Assembly: GCA_010015675.1 (NCBI GenBank)
Contig: ML976981.1
Span: 411,071-475,070 of the forward strand
Reading direction: 5' to 3'
Source of the DNA: Byssothecium circinans
Taxonomy: Eukaryota > Ascomycota > Dothideomycetes > Pleosporales > Massarinaceae
DNA length: 64,000 nt
In this document: positions 47,332 through 56,842 of the stretch, piece after piece
Numbering within the stretch: position 1 is the first letter of the stretch
How the letters are laid out: each line of letters begins with the position of its first letter
Made by a program: the position numbers and the translations under genes
The notes under the pieces: generated by a model
Seen by the model: only the letters and a program-made list of their open reading frames with translations
What the model was told of the DNA's origin: nothing
The model's database searches: none

Positions 47332-48547
47332 TTGAGCCGCTGTGTCGAGGTGTTCTTCCGTAGCGTCTTTTTGGGTGGAATCGTCGAGAATGCTCATGCG
47401 AGGAGTTTTGACTCCGCCTTTGTGTGTTGGGTACCTGACTTCAGTGACTTTTGTTCGGGAATATGGATTATATTCTGTCCGTCCTTTCGTATAGAGGTAC
47501 ACCTCCGCCCCAGCATCTTCACCACGATGTTAAAAAAAACAAACAATCACAGTAATCTCGCGTCGCTTGCCCCAGTCGCCGATACGCCTGTCAGATTCTG
47601 ATCGCACACCTTGACCAACTCGACTCGGCTCCTGCAGGTCCTGCAGACTCGCGACTGACGACGTTCTGCGAGATTTACCCGCGGATACCATAAATACGAG
47701 ACACAGCTCATGTGGCATTTTTTACGTGATGGATAAGGACGGGGGAAAGAGAAGCAGGGGAGGGAGTGAATGCTGTAAGTTAGATTAGAGGCCGCGCAGA
47801 CAAGCAGCCAAGTAACTGGAGTTACGGCCATCGCGAGTTAGATAGAGGGCCACGAGGGCCAATTTTATAGCAGTTATTACTAATATCTAGCTTCACACGA
47901 GTTTAGTTACGTAGCTGGTAAAGTTAAGTAAGTTAGTATTGCGAAGGAAAAGTGGCCGCTTTAGTAGTATAGCTGCTTTGGTAGTGTTTTACGTTACTTC
48001 TAATCTTATAAGCTTTATCTTAATAGTATTTTTAAAGCCTTATCTATATATAATTATATGCGCCTTATTATCCAAGCTTATTTATATTGTATAGGATTAG
48101 AGCTCTGCACCGTATTGAGCTACTAATTGGCTGCCCGCATCTGAGCGACGTATTCATCATCAGCGGCCACCATGAGTCCACCTTCTACGGATAATTCCCA
48201 AGGATCACGGAAGAATTCCGTCTCTGAATCTCTAGTTCAGAGATCATATACTCAAATAAGTACGTAAACATGGCGTCGAAGAGTCTCAAGCTCGCTCGTT
48301 AGCAAGGTCGAATTCTATAGTAATGTGCTTGGGAACATCAGACCTTAAGCATGAATGAGGTGCCAAAGGCATGTATGTATTTCTCCAGAACCCATTTCTC
48401 ATTGCAAAACAAATATGTAGCCCGCTCTTACTCGTAATGTATTCAATATGGCAGCGAGGCATGCGCTGGGCATTATTTGCTCTCCTAAATATTATCTGCC
48501 AGCCACATTGAGCGAGGGCAGTAAACGCCAGACAACTACCGCCAATA
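47332..48547. other. Intergenic region with AT-rich tract beside the Tc locus
   Basis: From about 47850 to 48105 the base composition turns strongly AT-rich, with TA-rich words (CTATATATAATTATATGCGC and repeated AAGTTAAGTAAGTTAG-type sequence). This is unlike the GC-balanced surroundings and typical of degraded, RIP-mutated repeats in ascomycetes. No gene was recognised. The rest is ordinary 3' flank of the carboxylesterase and of the TcB-TcC gene. Confidence 0.55.
47850..48105. repeat. AT-rich tract, possible RIP-degraded mobile-element remnant
   Basis: A local AT-rich island with no open frame. Identification as a RIP remnant is inference from composition and position at the edge of the Tc genes; no terminal repeats or target-site duplication were identified. 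Confidence 0.4.
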
Positions 48548-49435
48548 CTAGTCCACCCCTCTCAAACCATCGATATTAGACTGTTGCCATCTTTCAAAAG
48601 CAGCGCTCCTTTTCGCTTCACCAGCTGGCGTCAAGCCAAGGCTACTCCGGCCCTTCAGGTCCGCGTTGGCCCTTGTGTACTCCGCATCGTTCAGCTTGTA
48701 CAGCATGTCCGTGAATTTGCCGCCCCCCAAGTCCTTCCTCACGTACAGGCCGTTTTCATGGAAGTAATCCAAAGCCTGTTGGGCCAGTTCATGCGGGTCG
48801 GTGGTGCCAGCATTCACGCCGATTGACCGTCCGATGATGTTGTTCCGTAGATCGATCGCCTCGTCCACCGCTATCGAAGAGTTGTAGACCTTCGTTCCAG
48901 GATTTATTCCCTCAATTGCTCCCGCATGGAGCTCATGCGCATCTCCGGCGCTCTTGGCAATGTCTTCGCCAAAGTTAGCCGTGATGAGCTCCATGAACAT
49001 AACGTGTCGCATGGCGTTGACCTGGGAACCTTCCTTGTTGGCGTTCTCTTGCAGGTGGAGGTTCACGGAGAACCTGATTGAAAGCTCCTTGAAGGTTGGA
49101 GATAGCGTTTCTGCTGATTCTGCGCCACTAGAAATGATGGACGAAGCGGCTATGGGGTGCCGGATTGCAAAGGCCGCCTCGGCTGCCAATTGTCCGGCTT
49201 TGTCTTTGGCGGCTGTGAGCTGTTCCTTGGTGAATTGCACCGTCTCTGATATATTCTGCTTGGTTTTTTCCAGATCATTGGACATTTGCTGCTTCGCCTT
49301 TTCCCACATGCTGGGCGCCTTCTCCTCGCGGGAGTGATTACCTCCTGGGTTCTCTGTCGTTGCAGGGGCGGGTGGTATTTTCTGGACATTTGCCGGTTGA
49401 TCTATAGCCGGTGGCCTTGTGCCATCCGCAGCTTG
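48548..49435 (-). other. Variable C-terminal (cargo) domain of the TcB-TcC protein
   Basis: Residues about 2247-2541 follow the RHS core. The first 50 are Pro-rich linker. Then comes an amphipathic, Lys/Gln/Ala-rich helix (about 2298-2336), then a compact domain with three conserved-looking motifs: NAMRH (2386-2390), GDAHE (2410-2414) and DLRNNIIGR (2441-2449). This spacing resembles the DUF6973-type domain found at the C-termini of bacterial polymorphic toxins, where His, Asp and Glu line a putative active site. The match is by memory of the motif pattern, so the family name is tentative. The activity and target are unknown. Confidence 0.6.
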
Positions 49436-52400
49436 TCTGCCTTCTGGGTCTTTGTAACGCACTGGGTTGAGTTTGACATACGAGTAGAGATTGGTTCCGT
49501 CAATGGTTCCAGCAGGATCGCAGTTCGTCCAGCGTCCAAGCCAAGGTGCATAGAATCGCGAGCCGTAGTAATACAAACCAGTTTCGGCGTCTCGTTCTTT
49601 TCCAGAGAACCTATACCTCTTCGGAACCTCGGTTTGGCTCTGAACCGCTTGGTAGGAAGTGCTTCCATACGGATAGTATTCCTCATACGAGATAATCCGG
49701 GCTTGATCGTCTAGTTCAATTGCAGCGCTTTCTAGATGATTGTCAAGCTGGTATCGAACAAGCCGAGCAGGTCCAACATCTTCGCCCTGCGTACGGCTTT
49801 GAATGAGAGCGAACCGTTTGTTTTCGGTCTTGAGATCGAGATCTGTCCGCTCCAGAGTAACGGCTCCATCAATGGCAGCGTATTCGCGGTAGATTTCCAG
49901 CCCGTCGAGATAGAGCCGCTCTTTCATCTTTGTCGGGGTCTCACCGGCTCTAGCTTGTCGCTCTGTCACCTTGCGGATACGATTGCCAGTGCCATCGTAT
50001 CTGTGATATGTCGTTTCTGGTACACCGTTGTTGACTCGTTGCTGAGCGGTCGCGCTGAGTTGATCTCGGCAGTCCCAATCCATGACTGTCAAGTGTGGCA
50101 TGGATGTCATGTTTCCATGCAGCCCTGCAGATCCTTCGTACTTATAACCCTCGGTTTTAGAGCCTACAGTCGTGCTGGAAAGCCTATTACTCTTTTTCGA
50201 GGGTTCAAGTAAGCTGGAGTCAGAGTAGGTGTAGTTGCGGGTCCAGGAACCACGTCCTTGGTGGCTGACCGAGAGGATATTTCCAACAGAGTCATATGAA
50301 TACGATTCGGAGTAAAGTCCCATGGCGTTACCATCGCCGGGTTGATCAACTGTGGTACCACCCAGAGGCTGGGGGGGACTTGGTCCAGATGGCTGGCCCG
50401 CCGCCTGCCCAAGATGCTCTCGCCCACTGGCGGATATCAGTCTGTACAAGGGGTCATACGAGTAGTCACAACTCGGATCTACTCGCTGGTTTCGAAAGAA
50501 GATCGTTTGCTGCGCGTCGTCTCGAATACTGCTAATGTTCCCCATGGCGTCGTACACGTAGTGGAGATCTTGCACGGCATCGCCAGATGGGCGAGAAGTG
50601 TAGAGATGTTTCAGGCGGAAGCTCAGAGCATCATATGTGAAGTGTGCGATAACCCCATTTCCGTATCCGATTTTGGTGATTTGATTCCTCGGGTTTCGCT
50701 CAATCCCAGTTATGCTGAACGTCCAATCAAGAGGATTCTGGCTGGCGAATTCGCCTTTGACATTGACAAAAACCTTGTTGAGTTGGCTGCCTTCATCATA
50801 ACTCTGAAACGTTGCGCTGTCATCAGCTACCTTCTTGAGAAGTTGTCGGTTGAATGCGTCGTAAGTAATAGAAGTGGGGTGGCTAGATGACTCCAGCTCC
50901 ACTTGAGTGCTCCAGTCGATGTCGCCTTTGTATTGTCTTGCGTATTGACGAGTACTGCTGAGAGGATTGCCTTTGAAGTCATAGCCGTTTGAAATCAGAA
51001 TCCCTGCCTGGTCTCTGACAGTGTGCACTTTGCCACGCAAATTGAGCGCTTCTGGGTTTTGAGTGGTTTCGCCCCAGGCCGTCTGCTGTAAAAGCAACTC
51101 GTTGGAGTCTCCGGACTGGACCCACACGTCATTGGGTCTTCGAGCGGCGTCATACGTTGATCGAAACCGAAAGCCACGACTGTTCCATTTCAAAATTTGT
51201 TGACCGGTAGCGTTGTTTAAAGTCCATTGTTCGCCAGCCTCCATGCTGGATTGTTTGATTCCGTTCCCACACATGTCGTAATCGTACGTCGCGACGATTC
51301 GATCCAGTGCGTCGACCACCTCGCGGTTATGACCGAGAATGTCCAGTTTGGCGTGTGTGGAGAACTTTTTCCCGTTGCCATTGTCTTCAACCACCAATAT
51401 TGGCCGACCCAAGACATCGAAATGCGTTGCGCTCGGCGTATTGGCATGAATTGTTGATTTGATTGCGTTTGCCTTCTCTTCTGGCCCTAATTGACCATTG
51501 ATACGCGCATCGTACCAAGATGGAAGATACTCATGGTCTGGCAGCGAATTGAAATAGTGGCCCACATCTTCATCGTCTTTGGGATTCGACACTAGAACGG
51601 TATCGCAATTGTCGGACTCAACTTTGTGCCACGCGTCAAAGGTTACCTTCCGAAGGGAATGGTCCGGAAACACCACTACCACAGGACGAGACAGCGGATC
51701 GTACATGACAATTGGAGATACACCAACTTTCATAGCGTACTTGAAGTCATGCGTGTCGTCAAAGAAAGGCTCACTCTTGCGCACTGGATTGCCTTTGTTG
51801 TTGTAGATCGTCCAACCACTGCCAACCCATCTATCTTGCACGATGGGACCACCCTCGGTGATTGGGCCTGCTGTGCGCTGCATCTTTGCCTGGACGACTC
51901 TCCCGAAGCCGTCCGAGTAGGCAAAGGAGATCTGAGTCTTGAGTCCATCAGAGGGAACTGGATCGCTAGCATGGGTCTCACGAGAGATTGTCGCGGAATA
52001 CCCTGGTGAAGCACTCTGGGGATATCTCGAATACCTCGTGTAGTCATAGATGATCCTGCTTGAGGTATTTCCCAGGAGTTTAGCAGCCACGTCGCCTCTT
52101 GGGGATTTGAAGAACTCATCGATATCAGTCTGCGTCAGGTCTGGCTTGAAGCCATCCAGCGAATCTCCGACTGGTTGTCCAGGTTTCCCACCAGTCGCTG
52201 AGCCTGCTACATATCCCAGCGCATCGAATGCTACTTTCGTGACGTTGCCATTGGGATCTGTGATTTGTTTGGCCGAGAGCACCCGATAGTCAATCTCCGA
52301 AGATATGATATTATTGACCGGATCAGTCACTCGGATGGGCACTAAGAAGGACCCATCATAGTCCACCGTGGTCTTGTTTCCGAGCGCGTCCACGAAGGTC

Positions 52401-55400
52401 CGCGGCAGGAAGAAGTGAGTTCTTCCTTCATCCAACTCTCGAGTTGCAGAAGTAGTGTTGCCATTGGAGAAGAGGACTTGGCCTGCTGTTCTCCACCAAG
52501 AGCCATTGTTGTCGAGGTCAACGTAGCCCGCTTGAGTACCAAGAATACTATTTGCATCCGGTACCAGGTTTTCCGTGGGGTGTCCGGAAACTGTACGACT
52601 GAAGACTTTGCTGAGCAAGCCTGGGGTGAAACACAACTGGTATTCAGCGCCAGGCAGTGCAAGCGGTTCCACCTGGCCAGGAGGAAGCAGTCCTTCCAGT
52701 GAATCTTTCCGGAATACGACCCGCGAGTGACCCAGAAGGCGTTTCTGTTTGGCGGTGGACTTCCCCTCGTCTTCGAATTTTGTTTCGAGGAGTTGGCTTA
52801 GCTGAGCGAAATTATTTGCCGTGAAGTAATAAAAGTCGAAGATGGGCTTTCCCACTGGAATCTGTATGCCGGAGACCTCGTACTGTCGTTTCTGGAACGG
52901 CACGGGGATGCGATAATCGGTTGCAGTGTCAATTGAATTGGTCACCTCGTTTTTTGTGTATGTTATAAGTGTCGTGGTCTGCCTGGACAGGTCTACCCCA
53001 GTCAAGGAACTCTTCCCTTTGGATCTTCCATAGTTGACCTGTAGTTCTTTGAGCGGGTTGCTAAATGCATCAAGCTCTAACACCATTGTATGCGCTACTC
53101 GTGGATCATCAAGGTTACGTTCATAATACTGTGAAATGCTCTCACGCGCATGGATTGCGTAGATCGAATGAGCGTGCGAGTCCTGGAGTGCTTGGATAGC
53201 CATAGTGGTAAAGTTGCTCTCCTGGACGCTATATGGATTGTTGGCTTTGGAGCTACCATCTTCGGCGTAGATTTCGGTGCGGAGCACTGTTCCTTTCAGT
53301 GCTCTACAGGCTTCTCTCATGACATCAGTTGTTAGGTCGATATCTGGGAGTACCGTGTCTGGAAGCAGGGTCTTGAGGAAGTCGTCCATAGCCTTTCCAT
53401 CCTCAGGTGAGGGAGCACCAAAGTACTCGTGGGCCAGGTGTCGACTCACTTGATCCTGATTTGTGAAGACGCCAGTATGAAACCAAGTCTTGGTCAATGT
53501 CGGTGGCACATGCCATGATGTATCGATGTTCAGGGAGTCAGTATTCTTCCTGTCGGCAAACTCCTCGGTGTCTCGACGATCGACTCTTGCGAAGCCGCGA
53601 AACTCCCGTTCGGCTCCATCGAAGTATCCGTGATGATAAAAGTATGTAGTTACAAACCGATTCCTCGAGATGTGATCATTGACTTCCACCCGATCAACGC
53701 AATGAGTAGGAAATGGAAGCCGCGTGATCCAGGGCGTTCCCGCTTGTTCATCATCAAGGTAGAATTTTGTTGATGGCGTGTAGTGGATTTTGGTCTCGGT
53801 GCCCATGTTATTGTCAATCTGAACGAGGAGGTGAGGTTTACGTCCCTGCATGAAATCGAGATACTGGAGATGGGCCTGGTCTGTAAATGGCAAAGAGGAG
53901 GACCACACAAGACAAGTAGTCCCATTTCCCATGAGATCCAGAGTATTGACCACGGCAGAGTTATCAATGGGTGGAAAGGATACAATCCGCTTGCGCTCTG
54001 CGAAACTGTTGCCTGACTGATTCAAGTACATTTCGACTCCGGCGGAGCTGAGATAGAGAATATCGGTGGTTCCAGAACCGTCAATGTCTGCCAGGTGGAT
54101 CCGTTTCTCGTGGAACTGGTCAGACAAATCGAAGTATGGAGCATTATCCATCTGGACCATGGAGCCGAATCGTCCATAGCCGAGACTTGGCCAGTAACAG
54201 ACATCTCCGTTTCTAATTTGGACTAGGTCGATCAGACCATCTCCCGACATGTCAGCGAGGTAGATGGTCTCTTCAGCATCAGAGGCCACGCAAATTGGGC
54301 CCAGATTCGGATCATGAGGTTGAGTGACGGCATTACCATCTCCATACCCTTCAGACCCAAGAGAAGCGTGCCAGTAATATACCTGACCCTTACAGACAAG
54401 AATATCAGCCAAACCATCTCCGGTCAAATCGACAAAGTGAACGCCCTTGGCAGAGGTATCGAGATTCGGGTACGTGCTGAAGGCGTGGAACGGTGTCCAC
54501 CCTTCCTCCTCGTCATCCCGTTCAAAGTAGCCCCAGCATACTGGATCGTGCTGGATAACGTCTAGCACGCCTGCTCCAGATACGTCTCCAAAAGTGGCCG
54601 CTTTAGAACCCGTGACCGTAATGGACGGCTTTGAGGGAAGTGCAGCGATGGCAGAGAACCTTGGGTGGGTAATCTTGGGACTGTCTGTGTTGAAAGCATT
54701 GGCGCTGGTGTTTTTCTTGAAATACCAAGTCTTTTCTTGTTCCGAGAGTATGCCTGGGAGACCTTGTCCATCCAGGTCCACCCATTTGTAGCTTGAGCCA
54801 TCTACTCCCATCGGCAGATTCTCGAGACTTTCTTTATCAACCTCTTGAGCGACGAGATTTGCCAGGTCATCATCGGAAGGGAAAAGAGAGTAGGTAAATG
54901 ATACAGGTGGCAAAGACTTTTTGATATACGAGGTGTTCGTGTTTTCCAATGCGTATCCGGCACGCGAGACAGATGTGAGGTAAGTGGCGGTAGGATTCTG
55001 ATCGTAAGATAGATCAGTTGACGTCACAAGATTATCTTTTATTGGGAGCTCTGGAAAGTGGTGAAACATGAGAATTCGCTGGCAAAGGCGGTATGTTCGG
55101 ACTTCGAATCTAGAATGACAATCGGAAAATGGATCAAGTCGACATGGCCACAACGTCGAATCATCTAGTGTAGGAAGATTTGGGTCGTGATCACCATAGT
55201 CGAACACGACAGAAAATCTCCAATTGCTAGAAGGAAGCCTTGATGCTGAAGAAACGCTCCATGTGCCGGTATCGCGGTTTGGAATAGTATTACCGTACCG
55301 AATGCACTTGATATATCGGTTGGCTGTCCGTGCAGCCTGCAAGCGATTCTTTTCATTGGCTTGATCAAGCGGAACTTTCTTGTCATTTTCCTCCTTGTAC

Positions 55401-56173
55401 GTGAAGGTCATTGCGTTTCCGCGAGCGTCGTAAGTTTCGGCGGCAAGCCAAGAGAAGATGCGCTTTGGACCATCATGAGATGCAGCTATGTCGTATATTC
55501 TAGAGTTCGTGTCGAGTCCAAAGACAGTCGTACGGTTCTGCCCACTTGTCACTCTCCAGTGGACATCGTCCGGATATGCAATGCTGGTAATACGCTCAAT
55601 GCGGGAGTAAGATTGCTCGATCCGGGGAGAGTACCTCCTGATGACATAGCCATCTCGAACAGTCTCGTCAATGACAGGAGCGCCATCTGCGCCTAGAACC
55701 GTCTTCCCTGAAGAATCGAGCTTGAAACGAGAGACGAGATCTTCGGCATCGGAGAAAAGGAACGTATCTGATTCAGCTTCAGGTCCTCGATCGTTGTATC
55801 GTGGCAATCCCTTGGACGTCTTCCGGGTGATTGAACCAACACCGTTCAATCGCCAACCTAGGCCATATGGTCCATTGCCTTGTCCGGAGTCATAACTCAG
55901 GGAGAGCTGTGGCTGTATTCCGCCAATTCGACTGGAACTTGTGCGTATTGGTATTGTTGTAGAGCCGGTTCCAGTGCAGGAGTTGACATCAAACTTTTCG
56001 CCTATGCCTTGAATAGCGCCGCCGCCTTTTGGAAGTGAGATAGTGGGTAGCTCCGGGATGGAAGATTTGCTATTGTTTTGAGTCGGCAGTGATGCCGGTC
56101 CTGGGCCCTGAGGGCTTTCGTTTGTCCCCTTCCACCATTCACTCGTGGGCTTCGGTTTGATAGCACCATCCAT
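48548..56173 (-). CDS. Tc toxin TcB-TcC fusion protein (SpvB/TcdB/RHS with variable C-terminal domain)
   Basis: One uninterrupted 7.6-kb frame of 2,541 aa, without introns, starts at the ATG at 56173. Order: Salmonella SpvB-type domain (about 40-340, starting LPTISLPKGGGAIQGIGEKF); FG-GAP/VCBS repeats (about 460-740, each D-x-D/S-G-x-G-x-x-D, such as VDLTGDGLADIL); TcdB middle region (about 800-1000, with YHHGYFDGAEREFRGFARV near 850); a long RHS/YD-repeat shell; the RHS core (about 2195-2246, YYYGSRFYAPWLGRWTNCDP then NLYSYVKLNP and DPEG). The last 295 residues are the variable cargo-type region. In bacteria TcB and TcC form a closed cocoon holding the TcC C-terminus, released by an aspartyl autoprotease in the RHS core; the DP/DPEG aspartates are present. 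There is no signal peptide. It is divergent from the TcA-like gene. Confidence 0.95.
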   Translation of the reverse strand: MDGAIKPKPTSEWWKGTNESPQGPGPASLPTQNNSKSSIPELPTISLPKGGGAIQGIGEKFDVNSCTGTGSTTIPIRTSSSRIGGIQPQLSLSYDSGQGNGPYGLGWRLNGVGSITRKTSKGLPRYNDRGPEAESDTFLFSDAEDLVSRFKLDSSGKTVLGADGAPVIDETVRDGYVIRRYSPRIEQSYSRIERITSIAYPDDVHWRVTSGQNRTTVFGLDTNSRIYDIAASHDGPKRIFSWLAAETYDARGNAMTFTYKEENDKKVPLDQANEKNRLQAARTANRYIKCIRYGNTIPNRDTGTWSVSSASRLPSSNWRFSVVFDYGDHDPNLPTLDDSTLWPCRLDPFSDCHSRFEVRTYRLCQRILMFHHFPELPIKDNLVTSTDLSYDQNPTATYLTSVSRAGYALENTNTSYIKKSLPPVSFTYSLFPSDDDLANLVAQEVDKESLENLPMGVDGSSYKWVDLDGQGLPGILSEQEKTWYFKKNTSANAFNTDSPKITHPRFSAIAALPSKPSITVTGSKAATFGDVSGAGVLDVIQHDPVCWGYFERDDEEEGWTPFHAFSTYPNLDTSAKGVHFVDLTGDGLADILVCKGQVYYWHASLGSEGYGDGNAVTQPHDPNLGPICVASDAEETIYLADMSGDGLIDLVQIRNGDVCYWPSLGYGRFGSMVQMDNAPYFDLSDQFHEKRIHLADIDGSGTTDILYLSSAGVEMYLNQSGNSFAERKRIVSFPPIDNSAVVNTLDLMGNGTTCLVWSSSLPFTDQAHLQYLDFMQGRKPHLLVQIDNNMGTETKIHYTPSTKFYLDDEQAGTPWITRLPFPTHCVDRVEVNDHISRNRFVTTYFYHHGYFDGAEREFRGFARVDRRDTEEFADRKNTDSLNIDTSWHVPPTLTKTWFHTGVFTNQDQVSRHLAHEYFGAPSPEDGKAMDDFLKTLLPDTVLPDIDLTTDVMREACRALKGTVLRTEIYAEDGSSKANNPYSVQESNFTTMAIQALQDSHAHSIYAIHARESISQYYERNLDDPRVAHTMVLELDAFSNPLKELQVNYGRSKGKSSLTGVDLSRQTTTLITYTKNEVTNSIDTATDYRIPVPFQKRQYEVSGIQIPVGKPIFDFYYFTANNFAQLSQLLETKFEDEGKSTAKQKRLLGHSRVVFRKDSLEGLLPPGQVEPLALPGAEYQLCFTPGLLSKVFSRTVSGHPTENLVPDANSILGTQAGYVDLDNNGSWWRTAGQVLFSNGNTTSATRELDEGRTHFFLPRTFVDALGNKTTVDYDGSFLVPIRVTDPVNNIISSEIDYRVLSAKQITDPNGNVTKVAFDALGYVAGSATGGKPGQPVGDSLDGFKPDLTQTDIDEFFKSPRGDVAAKLLGNTSSRIIYDYTRYSRYPQSASPGYSATISRETHASDPVPSDGLKTQISFAYSDGFGRVVQAKMQRTAGPITEGGPIVQDRWVGSGWTIYNNKGNPVRKSEPFFDDTHDFKYAMKVGVSPIVMYDPLSRPVVVVFPDHSLRKVTFDAWHKVESDNCDTVLVSNPKDDEDVGHYFNSLPDHEYLPSWYDARINGQLGPEEKANAIKSTIHANTPSATHFDVLGRPILVVEDNGNGKKFSTHAKLDILGHNREVVDALDRIVATYDYDMCGNGIKQSSMEAGEQWTLNNATGQQILKWNSRGFRFRSTYDAARRPNDVWVQSGDSNELLLQQTAWGETTQNPEALNLRGKVHTVRDQAGILISNGYDFKGNPLSSTRQYARQYKGDIDWSTQVELESSSHPTSITYDAFNRQLLKKVADDSATFQSYDEGSQLNKVFVNVKGEFASQNPLDWTFSITGIERNPRNQITKIGYGNGVIAHFTYDALSFRLKHLYTSRPSGDAVQDLHYVYDAMGNISSIRDDAQQTIFFRNQRVDPSCDYSYDPLYRLISASGREHLGQAAGQPSGPSPPQPLGGTTVDQPGDGNAMGLYSESYSYDSVGNILSVSHQGRGSWTRNYTYSDSSLLEPSKKSNRLSSTTVGSKTEGYKYEGSAGLHGNMTSMPHLTVMDWDCRDQLSATAQQRVNNGVPETTYHRYDGTGNRIRKVTERQARAGETPTKMKERLYLDGLEIYREYAAIDGAVTLERTDLDLKTENKRFALIQSRTQGEDVGPARLVRYQLDNHLESAAIELDDQARIISYEEYYPYGSTSYQAVQSQTEVPKRYRFSGKERDAETGLYYYGSRFYAPWLGRWTNCDPAGTIDGTNLYSYVKLNPVRYKDPEGRQAADGTRPPAIDQPANVQKIPPAPATTENPGGNHSREEKAPSMWEKAKQQMSNDLEKTKQNISETVQFTKEQLTAAKDKAGQLAAEAAFAIRHPIAASSIISSGAESAETLSPTFKELSIRFSVNLHLQENANKEGSQVNAMRHVMFMELITANFGEDIAKSAGDAHELHAGAIEGINPGTKVYNSSIAVDEAIDLRNNIIGRSIGVNAGTTDPHELAQQALDYFHENGLYVRKDLGGGKFTDMLYKLNDAEYTRANADLKGRSSLGLTPAGEAKRSAAFERWQQSNIDGLRGVD

Positions 56174-56842
56174 AATGCCTATTCTAGCAGCCAGTACTGC
56201 GAGAATCGAACAATCAGATTGACGTCGAGGATGAGAGCAAGAGGCGAGTTCAGCTGTTGAGCAAGGTTCAGTTACGTTGTGTTCTGCTGCCTTTTCATCA
56301 GCTGAGTTGCTGCTAAATGAGACGCCACCCTGAGCATATAAGCTTGATACACCAGGAATAAGAAGATCTGAGGTTCCCTAATCCAGAAGGAAGTATTTCG
56401 ATAGATTGGAATAATGGTGATACGAGAGTTTCATTCAGCTGCTGCGAAGGCTCCGAGGTGCGCAGCTGAGATGGTTTTGTTTGCTTCTTCTCCACATTGG
56501 GGTCCAGAACCTTGCCTGAACAGTGGAAGCTAATGCAGCAGTCATTGGTCGATGAGGCCACTCTCAGGAGACGGCTGCGCATGAGCTGAAAAAATGATTG
56601 GTGGAGACCCGATGGTGGCGTTTGCCTAGCGACGCCGTAACGTTCAGCTCTTCGCCCATGATGAATGGAGGAAGACGATTCTTTTCGATGGATACTTTAT
56701 TCTGGGGTGCTTTTATTCCTATCCAAAGGCGGTTCTGGACCCAGCGCTGCACCCAACCGCATCCCCATCCATCCTGAAATCATACAAACCATCCCATCAC
56801 CAAGTTTGTAGCATTCCGTCGCGATAGGTGATACTTGGTACT
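56174..56842. promoter_or_regulatory. Shared divergent promoter of the two Tc genes
   Basis: The ATGs of the TcB-TcC gene (56173, minus) and the TcA-like gene (56843, plus) face away from each other across 669 bp. No other gene fits between them; two minus-strand open frames here lack family sequence. Co-regulation of the two components from this region is inferred from the arrangement. Confidence 0.6.
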
